Source: Methanoregulaceae archaeon
Lineage (GTDB): Bacteria; Armatimonadota; Fimbriimonadia; Fimbriimonadales; Fimbriimonadaceae
DNA length: 64,000 nt
Direction: 5' to 3'
NCBI GenBank assembly: GCA_020850325.1
Contig: JADZEW010000008.1
Location: forward strand, 372,001-436,000
Positions 9,270 through 17,720 of the stretch are shown here, piece after piece. The notes beneath the pieces were generated by a model. That model searched no databases. It saw nothing but the letters and a program-made list of their open reading frames with translations, and was not told the DNA's origin. How positions within the stretch are numbered: the stretch's first letter is position 1; the number at the start of each line of letters is the position of its first letter. The position numbers and the translations under genes were made by a program.

Positions 9270-9848
9270 ATGTTGGGCGTCGCCCTGCTTATGCTCGGCG
9301 CGCTCGGTCAACTGACCGCGCATGAGCAAATGAAGGTCGACGCCCTACGTGCGTCTGGAGCTGATGTTCGTGTCGAACGGTCCACGGATGGAAGGCCAGA
9401 GATCTGGGTGGACTTCCCGAAGCGGATCGAAGACGCGGCGTTGCGCCCGCTGAGCGACTCAGCTAACCTAACGGTGCTTCGGATTCTGGAGGGGCAGGTG
9501 ACCGATGCCGGCCTGGACAAGCTCAAGAACGTTCCCCGTTTGTGGTTGCTGGTCATCAAGAGCGACCGTGTATCGGACAATGGCTGTCGATCCATTGCCC
9601 GGTTGCCTGCACTTAATAAGCTCGACTTGATGGGGGCAAAACTGTCGGCATCAGGTCTGCGCGCACTTTCTGGTGTGAGAACCTTACGCGAGCTCTACCT
9701 CCATGGAGCGCATATTGAGCCGATTTCGCTTTCGCCGCTTATGACCATGACGCGGCTCAACAAGCTGAGCCTTCCGAAGCGCTTCCCGGTGAGCGCCGTG
9801 GATCGCCTCCGCCGAGCGTTGCCAAAGACCCAGATCTCGCAGTATTAG
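9270..9848 (+). CDS. exported protein with leucine-rich-repeat-like region
   Basis: 192 residues with a hydrophobic N-terminus (MLGVALLMLGALGQL). Residues about 60-175 contain four to five LRR-like units spaced about 23-25 residues: LTVLRILEGQVTDAGLDKL, LNKLDLMGAKLSASGLRAL, LRELYLHGAHIEPISLSPL and LNKLSLP. The xxDAGLxxL spacing resembles the planctomycete/cysteine-containing LRR subtype. Probably a secreted or periplasmic binding protein. It follows the TlpA-like gene by 3 nt, so the two are likely expressed together. Function unknown. Confidence 0.75.
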   Translation: MLGVALLMLGALGQLTAHEQMKVDALRASGADVRVERSTDGRPEIWVDFPKRIEDAALRPLSDSANLTVLRILEGQVTDAGLDKLKNVPRLWLLVIKSDRVSDNGCRSIARLPALNKLDLMGAKLSASGLRALSGVRTLRELYLHGAHIEPISLSPLMTMTRLNKLSLPKRFPVSAVDRLRRALPKTQISQY

Positions 9849-9866
9849 GGCGTAAACTTCGCCCTC

Positions 9867-10874
9867 ATGCGAGCTTATCAAGACCTCTCGACGCGCGGAC
9901 AAGTCGCGCGAATCCGTCCGATCGCGCGGGAGATGGCCGACCAGTTTGGTTGGTCGGACGCCGAGATGCGGCTGCTGAATCACGGCTACAACACAACGTT
10001 TGCCCTACGCAAGGGCGACGAGCGGGCCGCGTTGCGGATCAATGTGAACTCCATTCGCACGAAGGCTCAGTTGCTCGGTGAAGTGGCCATGGTGCACGCG
10101 CTCGAGGAGAGTCCGGTTTGGGTTGCGAGCCCGCACCCACTCGTCAATGGAGACGGGTATCTCGCCAGCCTGCCGTTCTCCAAACTCCACTCACGGGATG
10201 CTCGCCAGGGAGACATGCACGCCTTGCTGTACAGCTGGCTGCCCGGGCGTACCGCGGGCCACAACTGGGGCGCCGCGCGGGCCCGCGCATTGGGTGAGGC
10301 AACGCGGCAGTTGCACGACCACGCCCGCACGTGGCAGCCTCCCGCTGGCGCGGATTTCACCGAACCCGGCGACGTGATGATTGACTGTCCGCTGAATCCA
10401 CGGGCGAGATGCGATTCCTTTCTGGAAGTCATCGATCGGGGCAACCGGGTGATCGAGCGCCTGCGGCAATCCCAGCCCTTGATCCCCATCCACTTCGACT
10501 TGCACATGTGGAACATCAAGTGGACGAAGGGGCAACTAGCGGTGTTTGACTTTGATGACTGTCGGCGCGGCTGGCCAGCGTGGGACGTAGCGATCACGCT
10601 GTTCTATATGCGGAGATTTGCGAACCCTGAACAGTGCGAACCCGCGTATTGGGAGGGGCTTGGGCTGACGCTCGACGATCTCGGCATCGATCGAGACGAA
10701 CTCGAGGCGCTTATCGCCGCGCGGGGCGTCTTCCTTGCCAGCGAGATGCTCGGCGAGTGGACCGCGGACTTTGCCAAGCATGCCGAAACCTACGTGGAAG
10801 TCACCCAGCGGCGGGTTCAGCACTACTTCGACACGGGCCGGTTTGACCCAAATGTGGCATCGCTGCCGAACTAG
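9867..10874 (+). CDS. aminoglycoside phosphotransferase (APH)-fold kinase
   Basis: 335-residue member of the APH/choline kinase superfamily. The Brenner-like catalytic loop HFDLHMWNIKW and the metal-binding VFDFDDCRRGW (counterparts of HGDLxxxN and xDFD) are present, with an N-terminal nucleotide-binding lobe (NTTFALRKGDERAALRI). The substrate could be a small amino or hydroxyl metabolite, as in homoserine kinase ThrB2 or SrkA-type Ser/Thr kinases; nothing here decides which. ATG follows a TAAACT box by 8 nt with no Shine-Dalgarno. Its last 4 bases overlap the stop of the converging M16 gene. Confidence 0.82.
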   Translation: MRAYQDLSTRGQVARIRPIAREMADQFGWSDAEMRLLNHGYNTTFALRKGDERAALRINVNSIRTKAQLLGEVAMVHALEESPVWVASPHPLVNGDGYLASLPFSKLHSRDARQGDMHALLYSWLPGRTAGHNWGAARARALGEATRQLHDHARTWQPPAGADFTEPGDVMIDCPLNPRARCDSFLEVIDRGNRVIERLRQSQPLIPIHFDLHMWNIKWTKGQLAVFDFDDCRRGWPAWDVAITLFYMRRFANPEQCEPAYWEGLGLTLDDLGIDRDELEALIAARGVFLASEMLGEWTADFAKHAETYVEVTQRRVQHYFDTGRFDPNVASLPN

Positions 10875-12079
10875 CGCCCGGCGATCACTCTCGGCTGCGC
10901 CTCGCGAATCCACTCGGTTGCGAAGCTCTTCACGGCGTCCAAGGTGACGCTTGCCGTGTCGGGGGTGGTCCAAGCTCGTCCGGTCTTCATGCGCCAATAG
11001 GCTTGGATGAACGTCCGATCTTCGAGGCTGTTCGTGAGCGGGCGCTCACTGTTGAAGAGCCACGGCGAGAGAGGAATCGCGAGATCGGCGAATTGGCCGA
11101 GCTTGGCTCGGGCGAGATCGATGTCCTGTTGGTTCCAGGCATCGATGCGCTTCAGCAGCGCCTGACGTGCGGCTTCGACGTCGGGCTTGGTGCTAACCCA
11201 GGCAAGGACTGGTCGGAGTCCGTCACCGTCGGGCACGAGCGCGGCCTCCTGTCGATAGCTTTGCCCAAGGGTCTCGCGGACGGTTTCGTAGGCGGCACTC
11301 GCCTTACCAAGCCCAACCATCGCCACGGCAAGGCTGGCGAGCGGTAGGGTTGGCCGGTCAGAAGCTTCAGTGGTGACTGAGCTCACGACCGGGACCACTG
11401 GTCCATCGAGGGCGGCCAGCGTGCCGTTACCACGAAAAGACTCATCGGCCCTAACGGGCGGTTCGAGTTGGAATCGTGACCGGGGGTTCAGGGCTTGTAC
11501 CGGTCGCCAATGCTCGAATCGCTCCCCTAGGCGCCGGCGAAATTCGCCGGCGATGAAGTTGCCGCCGATGGCGATACTGACGTTGCCAGGCGTGAACGTG
11601 CGGCGGTAGGCGAACTTGACGTCGGCGGGGTTCAGAAGCCGGGCCTCGCCGCTCCCCGGGAACCACGCCATCGCCCAAGCTGAGCGCGACCGGAAAGGGA
11701 GCTCGTCAAGGATTCGCTGGGTCGCGTCTTGCGAGATGAGCGCTTCACGGATGAGTTCGTCGCAGAGTTGGACGGCCAGATCGAAGTCGCGGGGAGCTAA
11801 CGAGAATCCGATGCGCAGATGATCGGCCATGGCACGCACGATCAGAATCTGTCCCCCGCGGCTGGTGGCTGCAAGCAGATTCGCGCGGGGATACGCCATC
11901 GTGCCGCGTACGATCGCCGGACCCAGCACATCAGCCATCGCCCGCTCGCGCGAGTTCGAGGTCGGGATTCCGGCCACGATTTCCACCCTCAGGCTCTTGG
12001 CAGCAGGATCGGTAACCTCGGAAACGAGCATTGGCGGACCCGCTTGGCCGAGGGCGAGAAGGATAGAGAGCCAAGTCAT
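10871..12079 (-). CDS. M16-family peptidase-like protein, non-catalytic partner
   Basis: 402 residues with a short hydrophobic N-terminus (MTWLSILLALGQA). The fold is suggested by M16 landmarks such as YRRTFTPGNVSIAIGGNF (the post-domain strand) and the pairing with the upstream gene, but the zinc-binding HxxEH motif is absent. M16B enzymes of bacteria commonly consist of one active and one inactive chain, and this is likely the inactive one. The start codon overlaps the stop of the upstream M16 gene by 4 nt, so the two chains should be made together. Confidence 0.8.
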   Translation of the reverse strand: MTWLSILLALGQAGPPMLVSEVTDPAAKSLRVEIVAGIPTSNSRERAMADVLGPAIVRGTMAYPRANLLAATSRGGQILIVRAMADHLRIGFSLAPRDFDLAVQLCDELIREALISQDATQRILDELPFRSRSAWAMAWFPGSGEARLLNPADVKFAYRRTFTPGNVSIAIGGNFIAGEFRRRLGERFEHWRPVQALNPRSRFQLEPPVRADESFRGNGTLAALDGPVVPVVSSVTTEASDRPTLPLASLAVAMVGLGKASAAYETVRETLGQSYRQEAALVPDGDGLRPVLAWVSTKPDVEAARQALLKRIDAWNQQDIDLARAKLGQFADLAIPLSPWLFNSERPLTNSLEDRTFIQAYWRMKTGRAWTTPDTASVTLDAVKSFATEWIREAQPRVIAGR

Positions 12080-13245
12080 CGGCGCGTCCCCACGGCAATC
12101 GCCGCTTGATCCTGTTTGAATCGGGCAATGGCTTGTCGGAAGGAAGTCCAGCCGACGCTGTCTACGCTTTCCAGAAGCGTCTCCGGGCGGAGGCTCGCTG
12201 ATTGCACCATCAGCAGTCCTCGCAGCGAGGCGGCGCTCGTCGGTGCGGCCAACTGCTCACGGAGCCAACCCTTGGCGAGTTCTTTGGCTGGCGCAAACAT
12301 GAGCGCCTCGTCGCCTTCGGTGAGTTCCTCGATGACCGATCCGAGCGCGTTGTTGGCGTCGGTGCGGCCTACGATCACGAGTCCCCCGGTTGCGGACGGG
12401 GTGTAAGTGACGTACGCATTCTCGACCCACATCGCGATCCCGTACGCGGCGCAAAGCGTGGCCACGGTCGCTTCTCCGAGTCCAGAGACGATGGCCCCAC
12501 GGGCTTCGCCGAAGGCGTCCGGTGCTTCCTCGCGGGATGGTTTTCCTTCGCGCAAGGGCAGAGTCGGGAGTTCAGCATCAGACCCTCGGTCCTCAACGAT
12601 GGGTTGGACCTTGGCTGTGGCTCCTTGAATCTCGACGTCTCCTGCTACGACCACCACCACGTTGCCAGGATGGAACATCCGTAAATGAAGTTCGCGCAGC
12701 TTGGCTGAGGTCGCTTGGGCGATGGACTCCTCGGTTCCGAACGGATCGAGACCGCTGACCCCATAAGCCGCTTGCCAAGCCGTCCGTGAAAGTCGCTGAT
12801 GGTCGGGGACCAGCGCGAACTCCTCGCGCATCACCGCGAGTTCGCGGGCTATCGTCGCCTCGTCGAAGCTCGGCGGATCCAGCAGTTCTTGTACCGCGCT
12901 GAGCATTGCATCGAGTTGGTTCGGCCGCCCGATGAACTCTAGCTGGAGGGCATCCCGATGGGTGCGCCCGGTAAAGAAAATGCCCAGTCGTTCGAGCCGT
13001 CGGTCGAGGTCGCCGCGCTTCCCACGCAGGATCAAGTGCTCGAGCAGATGTCGATGCCCGTGGGTTTCGGGTGTCTCTTGCACGCCGCGTGCCCCCGCGA
13101 ACACCTGCACAGTCAGCACCTTCGCCCCCGCGAACCGCTCGACCAGAATCGCCGTGCCGTTCGCAAGGAGAGTGCGCAACCGCGGGGAGTCTTGGGGAGG
13201 CGTGGCCATCAGCAACGCGAGCCCCAGGGCGGGCAACCAGGCCAT
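12076..13245 (-). CDS. M16-family zinc metallopeptidase, catalytic subunit
   Basis: Exported pitrilysin-type peptidase with a hydrophobic leader (LPALGLALLMATP). The inverted zinc motif HLLEH lies near residues 66-70, and a downstream acidic segment ELAVMREEF provides the third zinc ligand of the family. FHPGNVVVVVAGDV is the typical domain-boundary strand. Likely degrades peptides in the periplasm as a heterodimer with the next gene. It overlaps the FKBP stop by one base (TGATG). Confidence 0.88.
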   Translation of the reverse strand: MAWLPALGLALLMATPPQDSPRLRTLLANGTAILVERFAGAKVLTVQVFAGARGVQETPETHGHRHLLEHLILRGKRGDLDRRLERLGIFFTGRTHRDALQLEFIGRPNQLDAMLSAVQELLDPPSFDEATIARELAVMREEFALVPDHQRLSRTAWQAAYGVSGLDPFGTEESIAQATSAKLRELHLRMFHPGNVVVVVAGDVEIQGATAKVQPIVEDRGSDAELPTLPLREGKPSREEAPDAFGEARGAIVSGLGEATVATLCAAYGIAMWVENAYVTYTPSATGGLVIVGRTDANNALGSVIEELTEGDEALMFAPAKELAKGWLREQLAAPTSAASLRGLLMVQSASLRPETLLESVDSVGWTSFRQAIARFKQDQAAIAVGTRR

Positions 13246-13568
13246 CAGCTGACTTCGAGCAACTCAACGTCGAACAGCAAGGTTGCGTTCGGCGGAATCA
13301 CATCGCCGGCCCCGCGCTCGCCGTAAGCGAGCTCACCGGGAATCTTCAGCTTGCGCTGGCCGCCGACGCGCATTCCAGCGACGCCGAGGTCCCAGCCCTT
13401 GATGACTCGACCTGCACCGAGGGGAAATGTGAATGGCCCCCGCCCGCGGCTGGAGTCGAACTCCCGGCCATCCTCGAAGGTGCCGGTGTAGTGAACGGTC
13501 ACCTTCTTTCCGCCGACCGCTTCGTCTCCCTCGCCAACGACGATATCTTCGATGCCTAACTCAGCCAT
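13245..13568 (-). CDS. FKBP-type peptidyl-prolyl cis-trans isomerase
   Basis: 107-residue single-domain [38 protein letters not shown], and a C-terminal [20 protein letters not shown]. All landmarks of the rapamycin-binding fold are present. No signal peptide, so cytoplasmic. The upstream sequence has CATAAT ending 7 nt (or TAATCT 5 nt) before ATG and no Shine-Dalgarno, suggesting a leaderless transcript that continues into the two M16 genes. Confidence 0.95.
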   Translation of the reverse strand: MAELGIEDIVVGEGDEAVGGKKVTVHYTGTFEDGREFDSSRGRGPFTFPLGAGRVIKGWDLGVAGMRVGGQRKLKIPGELAYGERGAGDVIPPNATLLFDVELLEVS

Positions 13569-13576
13569 AGCTGAGA

Positions 13577-14461
13577 TTATGATGGAATCTGGGGTCGAAG
13601 CACCAAGACGGAGTACTTCTCGGAGACCACTTGGTGGAACGATTTGCTTCCCATACGGAGCCGGGCGAGGAAGCCGTGGCCCTGGGCGCCCATGGCCAGC
13701 AAGTCCGCCCTCGTATCCAGCATCACGGTGCGAATCGCGTCGTTTGGGTGCGCGTCGATGACGACCCCTTCGGCAGGGATTCCGGCGCGGACGAACCTCT
13801 CGACGGTCTTTTGGTTTCGTTCCTCGAGCTTCTCTCGAATCCAGATCGGGGCTTCATCCTTTAGGTGGGGAAGATCGTGGACAAGTAGCGCGGCGACCGC
13901 GGGGGCGGTCTCGTTTGCAGTGACGACCCACACCTTGCCCAGGCCCTTCGGGGCCCAGGAGAGGAGCAGTTCGAGCGAGCGCACGGCAAAGCCCGAGTGG
14001 TCAGTGGCGAAAACCATGTCAAGCGGGCCGTCGGGGGCCGTCTCGCCCTTCGCAATGAGCAGACTCTGGTCCGCGGCTTGCACCAAGCCCTTGGCCACAC
14101 TTCCAAAGAACAGGTCTCCGTACGTTCCTTTGGCTTCTGAGTGGATGGCGATGAGGTCGGAGTCCGTTTCGTCCGCGTAGGTCATCAACTCTCGGGCAGG
14201 ATCGCCGCGGCGCAGCTCCGCTTCCGCTCCGTTGCCGAGCGCTTCCTTGGCCCGCGCGAGCGCTTTCTTACCCTCTTCCTCGCGGATATAGATCATCTCC
14301 GTGACCGCATGGTTCGGACCGAAAGGAGGGAAGGAACCATCCGGGAAGACAGACTCAACGACATGAACCAGTCGAATCTCAGTGGGATCGAACTTGCACC
14401 GCGTGAGAAGGTGCGCCGCTGACACTGAGCCGGAAAGATCTACACCAACGACTGCTCTCAT
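13577..14461 (-). CDS. universal stress protein with two tandem Usp domains
   Basis: 294 residues made of two Usp folds: residues 1-140 ([13 protein letters not shown] ... [11 protein letters not shown]) and about 150-290 ([19 protein letters not shown] ... [19 protein letters not shown]). The second domain keeps the ATP-binding pattern G-2x-G-9x-G(S/T), seen as [15 protein letters not shown]; the first is less conserved at this site. Such tandem proteins are usually stress-related nucleotide-binding proteins. Transcribed divergently from the CocE-type gene across only 36 bp. Confidence 0.88.
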   Translation of the reverse strand: MRAVVGVDLSGSVSAAHLLTRCKFDPTEIRLVHVVESVFPDGSFPPFGPNHAVTEMIYIREEEGKKALARAKEALGNGAEAELRRGDPARELMTYADETDSDLIAIHSEAKGTYGDLFFGSVAKGLVQAADQSLLIAKGETAPDGPLDMVFATDHSGFAVRSLELLLSWAPKGLGKVWVVTANETAPAVAALLVHDLPHLKDEAPIWIREKLEERNQKTVERFVRAGIPAEGVVIDAHPNDAIRTVMLDTRADLLAMGAQGHGFLARLRMGSKSFHQVVSEKYSVLVLRPQIPS

Positions 14462-14497
14462 GCTTGCATCGTACCGCGTCAGGCAGTAAAGTAGGTT
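14462..14497. promoter_or_regulatory. 36-bp divergent intergenic with two back-to-back -10 boxes
   Basis: On the minus strand TACGAT (14473-14468) ends 6 nt before the usp ATG; on the plus strand TAAAGT (14487-14492) ends 5 nt before the hydrolase ATG. Neither start has a Shine-Dalgarno sequence. The -35 regions would overlap each other or lie inside the opposite gene. Both mRNAs are predicted to begin at or next to their start codons. Confidence 0.5.
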
Positions 14498-16366
14498 ATG
14501 GTTTCGCGACGCGTTCTCTGCGGCATCCTCGCCCTTGCCTCGGTCTCCGCCTTCGGGCAGGAGAACTTCATCCGCGACAACTTCGACAAGCGCGAAGTGC
14601 GCGTCCCTATGCGGGATGGGAAGACGCTGTTCACCAGCATCTACATCCCGAAGAAGCTGACCTCACCCGCACCATTTCTCATGATGCGGACGCCCTACAG
14701 CTGCCGTCCCTACGGTGCCGATGCCTACCGAGGTCAGCTGGGTCCGGAGGCTTCGTTCAACCAGCTGCCGTACATCTTCGTGTATCAGGACGTCCGCGGC
14801 CGCTACCAGTCGGAGGGCGACTTCAACTGGATGAACCCATACATCCCCAACAAGCAAGCGGGGCAGGTCGACGAGAGCACCGATACCCGCGACACGATCG
14901 ACTGGCTTCTGAAGAACGTCCCCAACAACAACGGCCGCGTTGGGGTCTACGGCACCTCGTTCCCGGGACACTATGCCGCCCAAACCCTGATCGATCCGCA
15001 CCCTGCGCTGCGGGCAGTATCGCCGCAAGCCCCAATGGACGACAACTGGATGGGTGACGACATGTTCCACAACGGGGCGTTCTTCTTGCCCCACGCGATG
15101 AACTTCATCTCCGGATTCGGCGTGCCGCGTACCGGGCCGACGAGCCAGTACGGGCCGCGCGCCTTTACCCACGACAACCCGGATGGCTACGAGTTCTTCT
15201 TGAAGCTGGGCCCGATCGCCAGCAGCAACGAGAAGTACAACATGAAGACCATCGATCTGTGGCAAAAGTGGATCAACCACCCGAACTACGACGAGTATTG
15301 GCAGCCGCAGCAGGTGTCGCAGCACCTGAAGAAGGTTGGGCAGGTCCCGGTTCTCATCGTGGGTGGCTGGTACGACGCGGAGGACCTGCAGGGTCCGCTT
15401 CGGATCTATCGTCGCATCGAGGAGTGGAACAAGAACAACCGCACCCACCTCGTGATGGGCCCTTGGTATCACGGCTCATGGAACGGCGGACCGGGCAACG
15501 CGCTGTGGGACATCCCCTTCACCGTCAACACCGGTGAGGAATACCGCACCCAAATCCAGCGCCCGTTCTTCGACTACTACCTTCGCGATGTTGGCAACGT
15601 GAACGACATCTCCGAGGTCACGATGTTCGATACCGGCGCTCACCGCTGGTTCAAGGGTGCGGAATGGCCGCCCAAGGACTCCCAGCCCATCAACTTGATG
15701 CTTCAGCCGGACGGCAGTATCAACTTGGTCGACAAACCGGCGCGGGGCAGTGCGACTCCGATCGAGTGGCTGAGCGATCCGGCACGGCCGGTGCCGAGTT
15801 CGGCGACCATCTCGGTTGGGATGCCCCGCGAGTATCTACTCGAGGATCAGCGTTTCGTATGGAAGCGCCCGGACGTGGTGTCCTTTGTGACCGAGCCGAT
15901 GAACGAGGACCTAACGCTGGTAGGTCCGATCTCCGCGGCGCTCAGTGTCTCGACCAGCGGCACCGACTCCGATTTCGTGGTCAAGCTGATCGACGTGTTC
16001 CCGTATGACTCGTCCGTCCGCTCGGCAAGAGACGGCACGAAGAGCCTCGCCGGCTACCAGAAGCTCGTGCGAGGCGAGCCGATGCGCGCGAAGTTCCGTA
16101 ACTCGTGGTCGAAGCCTGAGCCGATGGTGGCGAACGAGCGCACCGCGGTGAACTTTGTGCTGCCCGACATCTGCCACACCTTCAAGAAGGGGCACCGCGT
16201 GATGGTGCAGATCCAGAGTTCCTGGTTCCCGATCGTCGACCGCAATCCGCAGAAGTTCGTGGAGAACATCTTCTTCGCCAAGCCGGAGGACTTCCAGAAG
16301 GCGACGCAGCGGATCTTCGTTGGCGGGGCGGATGGAAGCCGGCTGAGCATTCGAATCGCCCGTTGA
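14498..16366 (+). CDS. exported CocE/NonD-type (X-Pro dipeptidyl-peptidase-like) alpha/beta hydrolase
   Basis: 622 residues with a signal peptide ending near AFGQE (residue 20). The S15/CocE hydrolase domain has the nucleophile Ser154 in YGTSFPGHY, an acid in GGWYDAED (about 290-296) and His325 in GPWYHGSW. The C-terminal part (about 410-620) is the family's jelly-roll domain (DLTLVGPISAALSVSTSGTDSDF, RKGHRV-like FKKGHRVMVQI). Relatives cleave X-Pro peptides, alpha-amino-acid esters or cocaine; a peptide or amino-acid ester is the likeliest substrate here. ATG follows TAAAGT by 5 nt. Confidence 0.9.
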   Translation: MVSRRVLCGILALASVSAFGQENFIRDNFDKREVRVPMRDGKTLFTSIYIPKKLTSPAPFLMMRTPYSCRPYGADAYRGQLGPEASFNQLPYIFVYQDVRGRYQSEGDFNWMNPYIPNKQAGQVDESTDTRDTIDWLLKNVPNNNGRVGVYGTSFPGHYAAQTLIDPHPALRAVSPQAPMDDNWMGDDMFHNGAFFLPHAMNFISGFGVPRTGPTSQYGPRAFTHDNPDGYEFFLKLGPIASSNEKYNMKTIDLWQKWINHPNYDEYWQPQQVSQHLKKVGQVPVLIVGGWYDAEDLQGPLRIYRRIEEWNKNNRTHLVMGPWYHGSWNGGPGNALWDIPFTVNTGEEYRTQIQRPFFDYYLRDVGNVNDISEVTMFDTGAHRWFKGAEWPPKDSQPINLMLQPDGSINLVDKPARGSATPIEWLSDPARPVPSSATISVGMPREYLLEDQRFVWKRPDVVSFVTEPMNEDLTLVGPISAALSVSTSGTDSDFVVKLIDVFPYDSSVRSARDGTKSLAGYQKLVRGEPMRAKFRNSWSKPEPMVANERTAVNFVLPDICHTFKKGHRVMVQIQSSWFPIVDRNPQKFVENIFFAKPEDFQKATQRIFVGGADGSRLSIRIAR

Positions 16367-16407
16367 GGTGGCGTTAGGAAAGCGTTAACGTGAGATAAGC
16401 TACGACC

Positions 16408-16866
16408 GTGAACTGGCTGAAGAAACTGTTCGCCCGGAAGAAGGAGCCCGTGCCCACCCACGCGGTGGTGCAGGTTCCGGTGTCCGCGGCTGGGACCGCT
16501 TGCGACCGGGCTAAACCGAGCCTCCAGGAGCAACCCCGAGCGACTCCACACGTGGCGATCATGCTGAGCGACGAGGCAGAGCGGCGGGCCTTCCAGCGCG
16601 GCTTCGAGGCCGCCGGTCTCCCCGCGGCGATTGTGCAGAAGTTGCTGGATGGGACCTGGCCGCCCCTCGATCTTATCGGCCAGCCGCGCCTCGTGGTGGT
16701 CGACGACCGGGCGGAGTACGAGCGCATCCGCAGCGCAGGCGTGGATGGCATCCTTGTGACCGATGACTCGCTCGACGCTGGCCCGGTGGATGACCACTGG
16801 TATCTTCTGCCCCGGCCGGTAAACCTTGCGGATCCGCTTGGCGTAGGCGAGCGCGTCACCGTTTAG
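16408..16866 (+). CDS. hypothetical protein, unrecognised
   Basis: 152 residues from GTG 16408, preceded by TAAGCT with a 6-nt gap. The N-terminus MNWLKKLFARKKE is amphipathic and basic, suggesting peripheral membrane contact, followed by a variable linker. Residues 50-150 look like a small alpha/beta domain (VAIMLSDEAERRAFQRGF, LVVVDDRAEYERIRSAGVDGIL) that superficially resembles a receiver-like fold, but the conserved phospho-acceptor pattern cannot be confirmed. No close family recognised. Confidence 0.55.
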   Translation: MNWLKKLFARKKEPVPTHAVVQVPVSAAGTACDRAKPSLQEQPRATPHVAIMLSDEAERRAFQRGFEAAGLPAAIVQKLLDGTWPPLDLIGQPRLVVVDDRAEYERIRSAGVDGILVTDDSLDAGPVDDHWYLLPRPVNLADPLGVGERVTV

Positions 16867-16915
16867 CCAGGGCGTGGCCGATGGGCGACGTGCGGAGTCG
16901 TGTAGGATGGACTCG

Positions 16916-17686
16916 ATGAAGGGGATTGGGCTCGGTATCGTCGTTGGGGTTCTTGCTGGTTGCCAAAGCGGTTCAAAGTCCGTCGCAATCGAGCCTATCA
17001 AGCTCAAGAATGAGGCCGCCATTGCGGACGTATACGTCAATGACGATCAGGCGCTCAAGAGTTGGACTTTGGACGGCCAGAGGCTCGACTCCTACCGTTC
17101 AACAGCTCTCGACGAAGTCACCGCCGAGGAAAGAACGGTGTTACCCAACCCCGACGGCTTCCGCTCGATCCGCGTGGAACTTCAACTGCCGCACGATAGC
17201 GATATGCCGAGCGTTGCCTTCAAAGAGGATGGGGTTCACCTCCCCGCCACGGCGACGCTTCTAATCGATGGCCACCGATGGGTTGCTTGGTATGCCAAAC
17301 CCTTTAAGGGTACGAAAGAGGTCGACCTGTCCGTGGGGGTCTCCACTGCGCCTTGGGAAGTTGTCGGAGCGTACCGTTGGTCAGACAAGAAGGCCGAGCA
17401 CGTATCGGGCCAGGAGTTCAAGCCCAAGCTCACGACCCAGGGTGCCGAGGGCAATGAGTCAGTGTTGTTGTCTCCCGCGAGCCCATCCGAATCGACATCG
17501 TTGGCCTTCCGATATGTGCTGAAGGACAAGAAGGGGGATCCGCTGATGAGTGCGGGCTCGGCGGACCGTGAAGGAACACGGACCTATTGGTTCCGAGGGG
17601 GCCTCGGTAACGTCGCGACCATCGAGCTTCAATCGCGACCTTACGAGTGGATCGACCTGGGCCGCGTCAACGTTGCCGGGAACTAG
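16916..17686 (+). CDS. predicted lipoprotein of unknown function
   Basis: 256 residues. The N-terminus MKGIGLGIVVGVLAGC is a lipoprotein signal with lipobox LAGC (Cys16). ATG 16916 is preferred over 16907 because it gives a compact signal peptide and TAGGAT ends 7 nt upstream. The mature part appears to be mostly beta-sheet (TATLLIDGHRWVAWYAK, TYWFRGGLGNVATIELQS). No conserved domain recognised. It converges on smc across 34 bp without a visible terminator. Confidence 0.65.
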   Translation: MKGIGLGIVVGVLAGCQSGSKSVAIEPIKLKNEAAIADVYVNDDQALKSWTLDGQRLDSYRSTALDEVTAEERTVLPNPDGFRSIRVELQLPHDSDMPSVAFKEDGVHLPATATLLIDGHRWVAWYAKPFKGTKEVDLSVGVSTAPWEVVGAYRWSDKKAEHVSGQEFKPKLTTQGAEGNESVLLSPASPSESTSLAFRYVLKDKKGDPLMSAGSADREGTRTYWFRGGLGNVATIELQSRPYEWIDLGRVNVAGN

Positions 17687-17720
17687 CCGAGCCAACCCGA
17701 ACCAATTCCATCAATGAGCC

